Part shown: positions 16,703-25,919 of the stretch, piece by piece
Layout of the letters: each line of letters begins with the position of its first letter
Numbering within the stretch: position 1 is the stretch's first letter
Source: Marinomonas sp. SBI8L
Lineage (GTDB): Bacteria > Pseudomonadota > Gammaproteobacteria > Pseudomonadales > Marinomonadaceae
Assembly (NCBI RefSeq): GCF_001624705.1
Contig: NZ_JSEO01000024.1
Span: forward strand, 1 to 46,074
Reading direction: 5' to 3'
DNA: 46,074 nucleotides
The notes under the pieces: generated by a model
Told to the model about the DNA's origin: nothing
The model's input: only the letters and a program-made list of their open reading frames with translations
The model's database searches: none
Position numbers and translations under genes: made by a program

Positions 16703-16734
16703 GTCTGCTATTTTTACTTACTTTCCTTTATCTA

Positions 16735-17589
16735 CTATTTGTAAAGGTCGTGCATCTTAATTGTGAACCCACTGGCTTTTAATCCATACAGCTTTTCTAA
16801 TTCAATGAGATAACCACTAGCGTGCCAATCAATCACTATGTCTTTAAGATAGGTTTTAAACTCATTTTCACCGAGTTTGACCACAAGGCCCCAAGGTGTG
16901 CCTTTAATAGAATTGAGCGGCATTTCAAACCGTTTTTGCCAACGAACATCATGTAGTTGATGCTTAATAAAAGAGTCATCGTATACAAATGCGAGACACT
17001 GACCTTTACGTAACGCTAATAAGGCCTCATCCGTTTTATCGAAAGGAATGATAATCGCACCATAATCCATCTTGGTGGTGTGATTATAAAAAGCCCCACG
17101 AATACCACATACCTTTTTTCTATGTAGTTGTTCCCAATAGTGTAATTTAGCATTCTTCCAGGCTAAAACATTGGTACCTGAGGAGTAATAGGCGGGCTCC
17201 ACAAAGCTCACAACTCTGTGTCTTTCAAAATGATTACTGACAGTCGCAATTAATAAATCGGCCTGATCTTGGATCAAATACCGCATTCTATTGCTACTTT
17301 TTACAGGGACAAGTTTAAGCTCAACCCCAAGCCTTTGGGCGACATCTTTCGCTAAATCGACTTCAATGCCAGTTAAAGTACCATCCTCTAGTTTAAAACC
17401 ATAAGGCTGGTAATCCGCTTTGACACCGATAGTGATATAGCCTTTTTCTTTAATGTTCTCTAAGGCTTGAGCATGGATGAGTTGAGATGAAAAGGACAAT
17501 AAAATTAAGGCGCTGACAAGTGAAGTATGCCAAGCAAATTGGATAAAGGCTTTATAAATACACGCGCAGAAACAAGACAAAGCATTCAT
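16735..17589 (-). CDS. Periplasmic amino-acid-type substrate-binding protein
   Basis: 284 residues. A long signal peptide (about 1-41) ends in HAQA; the mature part is a SBP_bac_3 domain: ENIKEKGYITIGVKADYQPYGFKLEDGTLTGIEVDLAKDVAQRLGVELKLVPV, a solute-binding start typical of amino acid ABC transporters, then two lobes. No permease or ATPase gene is adjacent, so it may work with a distant transporter or as a signalling receptor. AAGGGGA precedes the ATG at 17589. The ligand cannot be told. Confidence 0.87.
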   Translation of the reverse strand: MNALSCFCACIYKAFIQFAWHTSLVSALILLSFSSQLIHAQALENIKEKGYITIGVKADYQPYGFKLEDGTLTGIEVDLAKDVAQRLGVELKLVPVKSSNRMRYLIQDQADLLIATVSNHFERHRVVSFVEPAYYSSGTNVLAWKNAKLHYWEQLHRKKVCGIRGAFYNHTTKMDYGAIIIPFDKTDEALLALRKGQCLAFVYDDSFIKHQLHDVRWQKRFEMPLNSIKGTPWGLVVKLGENEFKTYLKDIVIDWHASGYLIELEKLYGLKASGFTIKMHDLYK

Positions 17590-17943
17590 CTGTTTGTCCC
17601 CTTAATTCAATATTTAACGATGAGAAAACTTACTCATCCAAATGCAACAATATCGAGACCTATCTCTCAGCATGAGGCATAGCAGAAAGGTTAATCGTCA
17701 CTTATTAAAGTTAGTAACTCGATCACTCTTGTCAAATTTAAGGGCATTTTTGAGATAAGAATTCTTTATATGGCAAGGGATAAAATGCATATTTATGTTT
17801 CTATTTTTCAGAAAATGAACTTTGTGTGGAGATGGTGTGTTTTGGCCTTCGAAAAGTGGCATTGTATTAATCCCGTGCCTTATGATTAGGTTTTGATAAA
17901 ACGCATTCTTCGACATTTCTTTTTTATTCAATAGGTAGGTTTC
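17590..17943. other. 354-bp intergenic region, divergent promoters
   Basis: Lies between the minus-strand binding-protein gene and the plus-strand metal exporter, so it must hold both promoters. I see no strong palindrome or metal-regulator box and no credible gene. A minus-strand open frame across 17698-17970 has no good ribosome site or family resemblance. Confidence 0.4.
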
Positions 17944-18831
17944 ATGGGTCATGACCACAATCACGATCAAGGTACAAATAGCCAGCTAGTGATGGCTGTT
18001 GCAGTGAATGTGCTACTCACCATAGCCCAAGTAATAGGTGGTGTTTTATCAGGAAGCTTATCTCTCATTGCCGACGCGCTACATAATTTAAGTGATGCTG
18101 GTGCCATTTTAGTTGCCTTGATTGCACGCAGCATAGGTAACCGTTCGGCCACATCCAGCATGACATACGGCTATAAAAGGGCCGAGATTATTGGTGTGCT
18201 GATCAATAGTACCAGTTTGATCCTAGTGGGCATTTACCTCATATTCGAAGCCATAGACAGCTACTTTAACCCAACGCCAATTAATGGTTGGATTGTATTT
18301 TGGGTGGCAGGTATCGCCTTGGTTATCGACATTATCACCGCCTTTCTAACCTACAGTGCTGGCGCGAAAGACAATATGAATATCAAGGTGGCATTTATTC
18401 ATAATGTGTCAGATGCACTTGCCTCAATTGTGGTCATTATTGCTGCCATACTTATTATCAATTACGAACTTTATATTTTTGATGTTATTGCCACTATCGG
18501 TATTTCAGCTTATGTCATTTTCCATGGCATTCTTTTACTGAGAAAGAGCGTACTAATTATCATGCAAGCTGTACCAGATAATATCGATCTTACTGAGTTA
18601 AAACTCACCATCAACACCATAGAGGGCGTGGCGAATATCGAGCATGTTCATGTATGGCAACTAGACGATAAAAAAGTCTTTTTGGAAGGTCACCTTGTTT
18701 TAGATGAAGGCAATGCTGAACAGATTAAACAACGTGTACGTAATGTTCTTGAAAGCCAATTTAGTATTGGTCATAGCACCTTAGAAACCAGCTACGATAT
18801 TAAGCGTGCTATCTTGGATGATCCAATTTAG
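17944..18831 (+). CDS. Cation diffusion facilitator metal exporter (CzcD/ZitB-like)
   Basis: 295 residues: a His-rich N-terminus (MGHDHNHDQ), six membrane helices and a cytoplasmic C-terminal dimer domain (about 205-290). The transport site is shown by ADALHNLSDA in helix 2 and FIHNVSDALAS in helix 5, the HxxxD pairs of the Zn/Cd-type CDF exporters. It exchanges Zn2+ (perhaps Cd2+ or Co2+) for protons to the periplasm. The ribosome site is GTAGG. Stands alone. Confidence 0.93.
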   Translation: MGHDHNHDQGTNSQLVMAVAVNVLLTIAQVIGGVLSGSLSLIADALHNLSDAGAILVALIARSIGNRSATSSMTYGYKRAEIIGVLINSTSLILVGIYLIFEAIDSYFNPTPINGWIVFWVAGIALVIDIITAFLTYSAGAKDNMNIKVAFIHNVSDALASIVVIIAAILIINYELYIFDVIATIGISAYVIFHGILLLRKSVLIIMQAVPDNIDLTELKLTINTIEGVANIEHVHVWQLDDKKVFLEGHLVLDEGNAEQIKQRVRNVLESQFSIGHSTLETSYDIKRAILDDPI

Positions 18832-19139
18832 CCTTTTGTTAAATCGCTTTTCTCTAGGCTAGATGCAAACCGAATAAGCCTCTTTTCTTCTTGTATTGAT
18901 TCTTCTATCAAGCATCAACTTAGCCTGTTAATGCCTAATTAATGGCAGAACAGACTCGTTTCCCAAAAACGTATCTTTCTAATGGTTTGTTTGAAAAATA
19001 AACTATTTTCATCTCTATTATCAAAAATATCTTAATTATTTTTCTTGAAAAAGGCTAATTATCATCAAATTTTAAAAAGTTATACTGCTTGTCATTGAAG
19101 TCGAATAGACACTCAGCACAGAGAATTCAGGAGAAGAAG
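18832..19139. other. 308-bp intergenic region
   Basis: AT-rich, no gene seen. AGCCT at 18832 and AGGCT near 18858 could form a weak stem after the CDF gene, without a convincing T run. The promoter of the CmcJ-like gene should lie here. Confidence 0.3.
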
Positions 19140-19916
19140 ATGCAAGCAACGGCAATGGTTAACTATCATGTTACCAGTGATAAACAACAAGCTTTTCACA
19201 TTGATGCTAATGGCGAAAAAGGCAAAATAGTCTCTCCTGAACTCGCGCCAACTCAAGTTAAAGTAAAGGATGTTCGAGACGGAAACATTCAACTTAATTT
19301 CTGGGAAGACAGCCTGCTTTATGTGCAAAGTCCTTCCGTAATAAAAGACTTTACTCAATCACAAGATTGGCGAGAAACCTACAACGCTGAGTTAAGTCGG
19401 CTACTGGTAGAACAGCTTGGCGCCAAAGAAGTCATTATTTTCGACCATACAATTCGTATCGATGATCCAAACTCAGATCGTAAACCAGCGCGTAATGTGC
19501 ATAGTGATTACAGTGCGTGTGGTGCGATGAAAAGGCTTGAAGACATTCTAGGGGCAGAAGAAGCGAAAAAATGGCAAGACCAGCATTTTGCTTTTGTTAA
19601 CTTATGGCGTCATATTCAAGCGCCTATTGTCAGCGCACCACTGGGTTTTATCAGACCAAAAAGTGTCAGTGAGAAAGATTGGCTATTGTTACAGCTTATC
19701 TATCCAGATCGTATCGGGCAGATCATGGGGCTAACGGTAAATGACGCCCACGAATGGATTTATCTATCTAATATGACACCAGACGACATAGCGATATTTA
19801 ATATTTTCGACAGCAAAGCCTTACCATCAATCGGTCATAGTGCTTTGGATGTTATGGGGCAAAATAATCAGGCTTTTCGTCGAAGTATCGAAAGTCGAAC
19901 CTTAGTACGTTATTAA
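19140..19916 (+). CDS. CmcJ/NvfI-family putative Fe(II)/2-oxoglutarate oxygenase
   Basis: 258 residues. MVNYHVTSDKQQAFHIDANG ... VIIFDHTIRI ... RPARNVHSDYSACGAMKRL ... FAFVNLWRHIQAPIVSAPLGF ... HEWIYLSNMTPDDIAIFNIFDS ... SIESRTLVRY is the layout of the CmcJ/NvfI group, often mislabelled methyltransferase. The HSD in VHSDY fits the first two ligands of an HxD...H iron site. Substrate unknown; relatives act on secondary metabolites. The ATG at 19140 has CAGGAGAAG upstream; the frame extends to a TTG at 19089 with no ribosome site. Confidence 0.8.
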   Translation: MQATAMVNYHVTSDKQQAFHIDANGEKGKIVSPELAPTQVKVKDVRDGNIQLNFWEDSLLYVQSPSVIKDFTQSQDWRETYNAELSRLLVEQLGAKEVIIFDHTIRIDDPNSDRKPARNVHSDYSACGAMKRLEDILGAEEAKKWQDQHFAFVNLWRHIQAPIVSAPLGFIRPKSVSEKDWLLLQLIYPDRIGQIMGLTVNDAHEWIYLSNMTPDDIAIFNIFDSKALPSIGHSALDVMGQNNQAFRRSIESRTLVRY

Positions 19917-20029
19917 AGCAACTAAATTCAGACCTAAATGGGCAGGCTTTGAAGCGAGTTTGATAAAACCCACTATGATAAGAACCTAAGGTCATTCATT
20001 TTATTTAAACAAAAAGAGCGGGAGTTTTT

Positions 20030-20275
20030 ATGTTAGGCGAAAACCATTTACTTACAACAGACTTTCCTGAATTCACAGATACGATCAAAACTTTGTGTGA
20101 GCAGGACAGTCAATTTCAACAAGAGAACAGCCGTTACACCTTGTTAGATAAAGAAATACGTGAGCTTGAGCTAAGCAATACACCGATTAGCGATGACGAA
20201 ATGCACAAACTAAAGCATGATAGAAGCACACTTAAAGATGCCCTCTATGCACGCCTTAAAAAGGTGCCTGCTTAA
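20030..20275 (+). CDS. YdcH-family (DUF465) small protein
   Basis: 81 residues, almost wholly helical: HLLTTDFPEFTDTIKTLCEQDSQFQQENSRYTLLDKEIRELE ... HKLKHDRSTLKDALYARLKK. The late K-x-x-R-x-x-L-K-D pattern is the DUF465 signature. A short coiled-coil hairpin of unknown function. The GGGAG ribosome site is good and a strong terminator follows. Confidence 0.88.
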   Translation: MLGENHLLTTDFPEFTDTIKTLCEQDSQFQQENSRYTLLDKEIRELELSNTPISDDEMHKLKHDRSTLKDALYARLKKVPA

Positions 20276-20309
20276 TTAAATCAGAGCATGTTTGCACCGC
20301 GTAAAAAGC

Positions 20310-20340
20310 AAAAAGAAGAGCCACTGCTCTTCTTTTTGTT
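20310..20340 (+). terminator. Terminator after the YdcH-family gene
   Basis: AAAAAGAAGAGC-CACT-GCTCTTCTTTTT, symmetric, so it can also terminate the convergent minus-strand operon that ends at 20364. Confidence 0.88.
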
Positions 20341-20363
20341 TAAGCTTTTTAAAGATAGAAAAT

Positions 20364-20762
20364 TTACGGTTTAGGAATAAAGCCTGCATCCTGTAAGTGC
20401 TTAGTCATTTTATCGAACATAAGCTGTAGGCCATTCATAGGGCGCAGCATAACTTCAAAGTGAACGATCTGACCTTGTTCATTCCAACGGATCAAATCTA
20501 TGCCTTTAATCTTCTTATCATCAACGCGAGCACTAAATTCAAGGGCAAGGTTTTGGTCATCTACCCATTGTCTTTGATATTCGAAATCTTCAAAGATATC
20601 CATCACCATTTTAAGAATGTATTGAGTAATATCTCGACCTTTTTTAGGCGCCCAAAGGGTAGGGGAATGGAACTCAACGTCTTCGGCTAATAGCTCTCTT
20701 AATAGAGCCATATCTTTGTTATATACAACCTGATGCCAACGTTCTAAATTTTCCTGACTCAT
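20364..20762 (-). CDS. NTF2-like (SnoaL-type) protein
   Basis: 132 residues. LERWHQVVYNKDMALLRELLAEDVEFHSPTLW ... FEYQRQWVDDQNLALEFSARVDDKKIKGIDLIRWNEQGQIVHFEVMLRP is the cone-shaped NTF2 fold with the usual D/H-rich pocket. Members may be isomerases or ligand carriers; no activity can be assigned. AAGGA lies upstream. It follows the crotonase gene by 57 bp on the same strand, so it is probably in that operon. Confidence 0.82.
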   Translation of the reverse strand: MSQENLERWHQVVYNKDMALLRELLAEDVEFHSPTLWAPKKGRDITQYILKMVMDIFEDFEYQRQWVDDQNLALEFSARVDDKKIKGIDLIRWNEQGQIVHFEVMLRPMNGLQLMFDKMTKHLQDAGFIPKP

Positions 20763-20819
20763 GTTTTATCCTTTTTATTTTTATGGTTTAAAACGGGTGT
20801 AACCTTTATTTTGATAGCC

Positions 20820-21680
20820 TTATTCTAATGGGGCTTTTACTGGGCAAAGTTCGGCGAAATTTGTATCTCGTTTCTGGGTTTTGGCCATAAAGGCTTCCAT
20901 CATGTCGGTTTCAGGTTGAAACATACCCGCCTGCCAAAGGGCCATTTGTTTAAGGCTTTCATCCACACTGTGATCACGGCTAAAGTTGATCATCTCTTTA
21001 CAGCCAGTTACCGCAAGAGGAGAGCGTTGGGCAATTTCAGCGGCAATTTCTAATACGCCTGCCACCATGCTTTCTTGATCATCAAAAACACGGTTAACCA
21101 AGCCCGCTTCTTTGGCTTCATCACCATACATACGACGGCCGGTAAAGGCTAATTCTCGTACTAATCCTAATGACATTAGGCTAGGTAATCTTTGTAGGCT
21201 ACCCACATCAGCTGTCATGCCAAGCTTGGTTTCTTCAATACTAAAGAAAGCGTCTTTGGTGCTATAACGACAATCTGCCGCCGCGGCTAAATCTAATGCA
21301 CCACCTATACAGCCACCTTGTACCGCGACTAAAACAGGCATGCGAACTTCTTCTAAGACACTTAAACAAGCTTGAAGCTGTTGCACAGTACGGCGCAGGT
21401 TTTCGTGCTTACGGCCAAGTTCCATTTTTTTACGTTTAGCACCGGTGAAAACAGAAAGGTCCATACCCGCGCTAAAATGTTTACCAGTAGAGGAGATAAC
21501 AACAACACGGGCTAATACTTCGTCATTTATCTTGTGCATTAACTCAGGTAGCTCACGCCAGAAATCAAGATTCATCGTGTTTAACTCATCAGGTCGAGTA
21601 AATTGCACATGGGCAACTTGGTTCTGAATCTCAACCTTCATTGTTTTATAAATAAGGGTGTTATCGTCTTGATCACTCAT
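20820..21680 (-). CDS. Crotonase-family protein, dienoyl-CoA isomerase-like
   Basis: 286 residues. The oxyanion-hole segments GKHFSAGMDLSVFTG and AVQGGCIGGALDLAAAADCRYS are present. KLGMTADVGSLQRLP is close to the signature of delta3,5-delta2,4-dienoyl-CoA isomerases (ECH1 type), which handle odd-position double bonds in unsaturated fatty acid breakdown; the acidic residues in EETKLGMTADVG sit at the expected place. AAGGAAT precedes the ATG. Upstream lies a nested palindrome that overlaps a probable promoter. The neighbours suggest lipid or alcohol oxidation. Confidence 0.88.
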   Translation of the reverse strand: MSDQDDNTLIYKTMKVEIQNQVAHVQFTRPDELNTMNLDFWRELPELMHKINDEVLARVVVISSTGKHFSAGMDLSVFTGAKRKKMELGRKHENLRRTVQQLQACLSVLEEVRMPVLVAVQGGCIGGALDLAAAADCRYSTKDAFFSIEETKLGMTADVGSLQRLPSLMSLGLVRELAFTGRRMYGDEAKEAGLVNRVFDDQESMVAGVLEIAAEIAQRSPLAVTGCKEMINFSRDHSVDESLKQMALWQAGMFQPETDMMEAFMAKTQKRDTNFAELCPVKAPLE

Positions 21681-21769
21681 GGTAATTCCTTAAGGCAAAT
21701 GGCTCGGGCCAGAAAAATGGATAACAAAAGCGCCAGAATCTAAGGCTCATTTTGTTTAGCTTGCTTTAA

Positions 21770-21809
21770 ACTATAGATGTATTTTGACACTGTCAAGATT
21801 CAAAATACA
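21770..21809 (-). promoter_or_regulatory. Nested palindromes over the crotonase promoter
   Basis: Outer arms TGTATTTTGA (21778-21787) and TCAAAATACA (21800-21809) are perfect and 12 bp apart; inside sits TTGACA-C-TGTCAA (21784-21796), also perfect. On the minus strand a consensus -35 TTGACA (21791-21796) is followed after 15 bp by TATAGT (21770-21775). A bound regulator would cover the -35 box. Confidence 0.55.
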
Positions 21810-21892
21810 AATGTGATTTACCAATAGTTATAAACAATGGTGATTTCTTTCGAGGGAAAAATTAGCCTTATTCGACACTATTTGGGATTGTT

Positions 21893-23497
21893 TTAGCCCT
21901 GCTTTAGGCTTTTTTTCGCCAAAGCCGTCGCATTTTTACAGGCCATACCATAAATCGATAATTGCGGGTTCGCGCCAATGCTGGTGGGGAATACAGAGCC
22001 ATCAAATACATAAAGATTATCTAAATAATGGTATTTGCCTTGGCTATCTACTAGACATTGGTTTTTGTCTTCACCCATGGCAAGGCCACCCATAACATGG
22101 GCGCTACCCACAAGAGGTCGACAAGCAATATAAGGGAAGTTTTCGATCGCGGTTTTGCAATCAGACCAAGAGGTGTACCACTCACTATCAATATGAGCCA
22201 GCTTAACGGCCTTAGCGCCAGCGGCAAATTGTAGCTCTGCCATTTTAAAGTGAGCATCTTGAATGCCTTGCCAAAGATAATCATTGATAGGGTAATCAAT
22301 AATCGGGCTGCCATCCTCGGCAAGTTCAATAGAACCACCAATACTGTCTTCGTTAAAACCATCACGCATCAAGGCGATCATGGCATTGAGGTGAGGCAGA
22401 GACTGCATGTCTTTCACATGTTCTGGCCCATGGCCTAACAACAGGGCCGAGGTTAAACTGGGGTGAAGTGGCGGCACTTCAAGCTTATAGCCTATTTTGC
22501 CTGTCACACTTTGCCATTGGTAATGGTCCGAATAAACTGATTGTGGCGCGCCATAATAAGGGGCGATTTCTTCATCAAATTTAGCAAACGAAAAGGCCAC
22601 AGGGTGCAAAAAAGTACGTTTGCCAATCAGGCTTTCTGGGTCTGGCGCATCAGATCTCTGCATCAAAGCTGGGCTATTAATACCGCCTGCTGCCATCACA
22701 AACGTATCCGCTTTTATTTCAAGTTCGCCTACTTTTGTTTTGATTTTAACGCCAAGCACTTTCTGCTTTTTATCATCAAAAATTAGCTGCTCAGCAGGGG
22801 CGTTATAAATAAGTTGTGTATCTTTTTCTAACGCTGCAGGAATCGTGGTTACCAACATGGACTGCTTTGCATTCGTCGGACAACCTGTACCGCAATAACC
22901 AAGGTTCCAACAACCTAATACATTACGCGGAATCGTCTTCCAAGGGATGCCAAGCGCTTCTGCCCCTCGGCTTAATACCGCATTATTCTCATTAGGAGGA
23001 ACAGGCCAAGGGCTGATGTTTAATCGTGTCTCCATTTTCTCAAACCAAGGTGCCATCTCGCTTTCAGAGCAGTTTTCCAGCTGGAATTCATCCTGCCAAT
23101 ATTGCAAGGTTTGTTTGGGCGTACGAAAACTAGAAGTCCAGTTAATCACAGTCGAACCACCGACACAGCGACCTTGTAAAATCGACATACTGCCATCTTT
23201 GTTCATACGGCCAGCGTGCTCTTGGTAGAGATTTTTATAGGCGCGGGTTTCGTCCATATCAAAGTCATTGGTGGTTTTAAGCGGGCCTGCTTCTAATATG
23301 ATGACCTTCAACCCAGCGTGCGCCAATATCTCAGCACTGGTACCACCGCCAGCCCCCGAACCTATGATAACAACATCTGCTTTGAGTGTTTGGCTTTGGC
23401 TAATTTGGTTGCCATCTAAAGTGCGCCAGCCTTGATTAATACCCTTTAAAACTGGGTCTGGAATACCGCGAATTTCTGCAAAGTTACGTTCTGCCAT
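21893..23497 (-). CDS. GMC-family FAD oxidoreductase (alcohol dehydrogenase type)
   Basis: 534 residues. The FAD-binding motif VVIIGSGAGGGTSAEILAHAG lies at about 41-62, followed by ILEAG; LQGRCVGGSTVINWTSSFRTP is the GMC signature. The C-terminal part holds ACRPLVGSAHVMGGLAMG and LDNLYVFDGSVFPTSIGANPQLSIYGMACKNA, with the catalytic His in SAHVMGG. The cysteine cluster CWNLGYCGTGC is typical of the bacterial subgroup. Members oxidise long-chain or cyclic alcohols. It lies 24 bp after the Tat-exported partner gene, itself downstream of an aldehyde dehydrogenase, suggesting alcohol to aldehyde to acid oxidation. Confidence 0.92.
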   Translation of the reverse strand: MAERNFAEIRGIPDPVLKGINQGWRTLDGNQISQSQTLKADVVIIGSGAGGGTSAEILAHAGLKVIILEAGPLKTTNDFDMDETRAYKNLYQEHAGRMNKDGSMSILQGRCVGGSTVINWTSSFRTPKQTLQYWQDEFQLENCSESEMAPWFEKMETRLNISPWPVPPNENNAVLSRGAEALGIPWKTIPRNVLGCWNLGYCGTGCPTNAKQSMLVTTIPAALEKDTQLIYNAPAEQLIFDDKKQKVLGVKIKTKVGELEIKADTFVMAAGGINSPALMQRSDAPDPESLIGKRTFLHPVAFSFAKFDEEIAPYYGAPQSVYSDHYQWQSVTGKIGYKLEVPPLHPSLTSALLLGHGPEHVKDMQSLPHLNAMIALMRDGFNEDSIGGSIELAEDGSPIIDYPINDYLWQGIQDAHFKMAELQFAAGAKAVKLAHIDSEWYTSWSDCKTAIENFPYIACRPLVGSAHVMGGLAMGEDKNQCLVDSQGKYHYLDNLYVFDGSVFPTSIGANPQLSIYGMACKNATALAKKSLKQG

Positions 23498-23521
23498 AGT
23501 GCTAACCTAATCTAAAAAGGG

Positions 23522-24145
23522 CTATAAAGAATTGGAAACGGGAGTGGGGATTTTGACAGGAGGCCCAGGATAGCCTGTTTGAGCAAAGCTCTCTTTTCTG
23601 GCGTACCAACACAAATTAATCAGCTTACAAACTGAGAGATATCCCATACGTTTTAATTCAAAGCGGCTATCACGCCAACCAACCAAAAAGGACTGGATAT
23701 CCTCATGGCTGGCTTCTGGCCAATTTGCCCAAGGTGCGCCCGCTACAAAGCGTATAGGTGCATAAGCCATCACATCAAAAAGCTGCTGCATCTGCTTTTG
23801 GTTAAAGGCACTAAAATGGAAAATCATCTTATCTAATGCCATCAGTAAGGCGTTATTCTCATCCTGATTGAGCGATGTCTTCGCTAGCACAACCGGGAAG
23901 AGGGCTGCTAAAAACTCAGCAGAACTGGGTGTTAAAAAACGGTATTCAAGCTTTTCAGTACTACTATTCTCACTTGCCACAGCCTTCACGGGAACAAGAG
24001 CAGGAGCAAGAGTAGATACAAGACCAGAAGCCAAGCTTAAGCTGATTGAAGAGGCGAGACTCAACTGCAAAAATCCACGACGGCTCGTGCTTAATCGCGT
24101 TTGAGGATTGTCATTATTTGCTTGTCTGTGCTCAGAATGAGGCAT
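23522..24145 (-). CDS. Tat-exported gluconate 2-dehydrogenase subunit 3-like partner
   Basis: 207 residues. The N-terminus has a twin-arginine signal (STSRRGFLQLSLASSISL, about 16-45); the rest (LTPSSAEFLAALFPVVL ... LDKMIFHFSAFNQKQMQQLFDVM ... WRDSRFELKRMGYLSVCKLINLCWY) is the small-subunit domain that accompanies GMC dehydrogenases. It may escort or anchor the FAD subunit, which has no signal of its own, so co-export as a complex is plausible. ATG 24145 is chosen over 24178 because AAAGGTGA precedes it. Middle gene of the ALDH-this-GMC run. Confidence 0.85.
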   Translation of the reverse strand: MPHSEHRQANNDNPQTRLSTSRRGFLQLSLASSISLSLASGLVSTLAPALVPVKAVASENSSTEKLEYRFLTPSSAEFLAALFPVVLAKTSLNQDENNALLMALDKMIFHFSAFNQKQMQQLFDVMAYAPIRFVAGAPWANWPEASHEDIQSFLVGWRDSRFELKRMGYLSVCKLINLCWYARKESFAQTGYPGPPVKIPTPVSNSL

Positions 24146-24235
24146 GAATTCACCTTTATTATTTTTGTGGTGAGGCACTGGCTATGACAGCCAGTGCGAG
24201 CAATATGTTTGGAACTAGATTGAGATAGGGAAAAG

Positions 24236-25687
24236 CTAACGAATAAAAAATTTATAGATGAGCTTATGGATAGGGCTTTTATAAGGCGCGTAGGCAAACT
24301 TAGCGCTGTTGAAATGCCCTTTGGTATGTACAGCTTTCGCTTTAGAAAAGGTTAAGAAGCCTTCATAACCATGATATTGACCCATGCCAGAGTCACCTAT
24401 GCCACCAAATGGCATATCTTCTTGAGCAAGGTGTACCAGAGTGTCATTCACGCACACACCGCCTGCATGGCTATGTTGCAACACATGTTCTCGTTCTTGT
24501 TTGTTGTAACCAAAATAATAAAGGGCAAGAGGGCGCGCTCTATCATTCACATAATCAAGGGCTTCATCTATGTCTTGGTAGCTAATAATCGGCATGATAG
24601 GCCCGAATATCTCATCTTGCATGAGCGTAGATTCTGCATCCGCATCTTCCACAATAACAGGTGCCATTTTTCGGCCTGAGCTTAAATCTTCGTTTTTCGG
24701 GTTAACCTCATGGAGAATCGCACCTTGCTCTTTGGCTTCATCCAACCAGTTATTGAGCCTTTGGTGTTGCGCCTCGTTAATGATGGCGCTGTAATCATCA
24801 TTGTCTTTAATGCTTGGGTACATCTTGGCAAAGACTTGCTGATAGGTTTGGACAAACTCTTGTTCGCGACCTTTAGGCAATAAAATATAGTCAGGGGCTA
24901 CACAGGTTTGCCCTGAGTTAAGGGACTTACCAAAGCACAAACGCTCGCAGGCCTCGACCATGGGTGCATCTTGGCTAATAATCGCAGGAGATTTACCACC
25001 TAATTCTAAAGTCACTGGCGTTAAGTTTTTCGCCGCCGCAGCCATCACATGGCGACCAACCGAGGTAGAGCCAGTAAATAAAAGGTGGTCAAAAGCTTGT
25101 TCGGTAAAGGCAATCGCAGTTGGTGCGTCGCCTTCGATAATCGCCACCTTATCTAGCTTGTAAATACTGGTTAATAATTTAATTAGCACTTTATTTAGGT
25201 TAGGCGTAAATTCCGACATCTTGATCATGGCACGGTTACCCGCGCTTAATGCGCCAACCAAAGGGCCTAGCGCCAAAAAGATAGGGTAATTCCAAGGCAC
25301 GATAATCCCTACAACTCCAACAGGCTGAAAATGCACCTTATTGCTTGCTGGCATAAAGAGTAAACCCACCTTACGTTTGCTGGGTTTCATCCATTGTTTG
25401 AGATGTTTAATCGCATAGTTAATGGACTCTATCGTCGGCATAAACTCAGCCAGCAAGGTTTCATCACGAGAACGCACATTAAAGTCTTGATTAATCGCTT
25501 CAATCAGCGGCTCTTTATATTCAAGCAAGGCTTGTTTTAGCAGCTTAAGCTGGTGGATACGTTCTTGATAAGTGGGAAGCGGGTTTTTACGATAGGCCGT
25601 TTTTTGTGAAGCGAGCAAGTTACTAATATGCAAACTTGGACTAAGTTCGGTGAGTTTCGAGCATGATTCTACGATTCTAGGTTGCAT
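24236..25687 (-). CDS. Aldehyde dehydrogenase, coniferyl-aldehyde type
   Basis: 483 residues. VVGIIVPWNYPIFLALGPLVGALSAGNRAMIKMSEFTP (cofactor), LLFTGSTSVGRHVMAAAAKNLTPVTLELGGKSPAII (catalytic Glu) and FGKSLNSGQTCVAPDYIL (catalytic Cys) are intact. The C-terminal HLAQEDMPFGGIGDSGMGQYHGYEGFLTFSKAKAV matches the CalB/fatty-aldehyde class 3-like group, and the late hydrophobic KSPIHKLIYKFFIR may touch the membrane. NAD(P)-dependent oxidation of aldehydes, probably those made by the GMC enzyme. The frame opens at a GTG at 25699, but GGAG lies six nt before ATG 25687. Confidence 0.92.
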   Translation of the reverse strand: MQPRIVESCSKLTELSPSLHISNLLASQKTAYRKNPLPTYQERIHQLKLLKQALLEYKEPLIEAINQDFNVRSRDETLLAEFMPTIESINYAIKHLKQWMKPSKRKVGLLFMPASNKVHFQPVGVVGIIVPWNYPIFLALGPLVGALSAGNRAMIKMSEFTPNLNKVLIKLLTSIYKLDKVAIIEGDAPTAIAFTEQAFDHLLFTGSTSVGRHVMAAAAKNLTPVTLELGGKSPAIISQDAPMVEACERLCFGKSLNSGQTCVAPDYILLPKGREQEFVQTYQQVFAKMYPSIKDNDDYSAIINEAQHQRLNNWLDEAKEQGAILHEVNPKNEDLSSGRKMAPVIVEDADAESTLMQDEIFGPIMPIISYQDIDEALDYVNDRARPLALYYFGYNKQEREHVLQHSHAGGVCVNDTLVHLAQEDMPFGGIGDSGMGQYHGYEGFLTFSKAKAVHTKGHFNSAKFAYAPYKSPIHKLIYKFFIR

Positions 25688-25749
25688 GTAACGCTCCACA
25701 TAAAACTGGCGATTATTATTCTTGATAATTTAAATACTGAAAGTCAGTT

Positions 25750-25767
25750 TAGAGTAAATACTCTAAT
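25750..25767. promoter_or_regulatory. Palindromic operator between ALDH and tetR genes
   Basis: TTAGAGTA-aa-TACTCTAA, a perfect 8-2-8 palindrome, 62 bp upstream of the ALDH start and 152 bp before the divergent TetR gene. A typical TetR-family site by size and position. Confidence 0.55.
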
Positions 25768-25919
25768 TTGCAATACGCATGCTATGATAATGTGATATAA
25801 CTTTAAATTATTATATTTCTCGATCTGTTCCGATAAAATGATGGCTATGCATTGCGAATGACAGATCAATTGAAAAAACCAGCTAAATAGAAAGCCAGCT
25901 AAAAGAGCCCAGAGATTTT

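Noticed and set aside
17698-17970. 90-codon minus-strand ORF upstream of the CDF gene
   Set aside because: No ribosome site, no family resemblance, and it overlaps the start of a well-supported gene and its promoter region.
22051-22365. 104-codon ORF inside the GMC gene
   Set aside because: Shadow frame of a long conserved gene.
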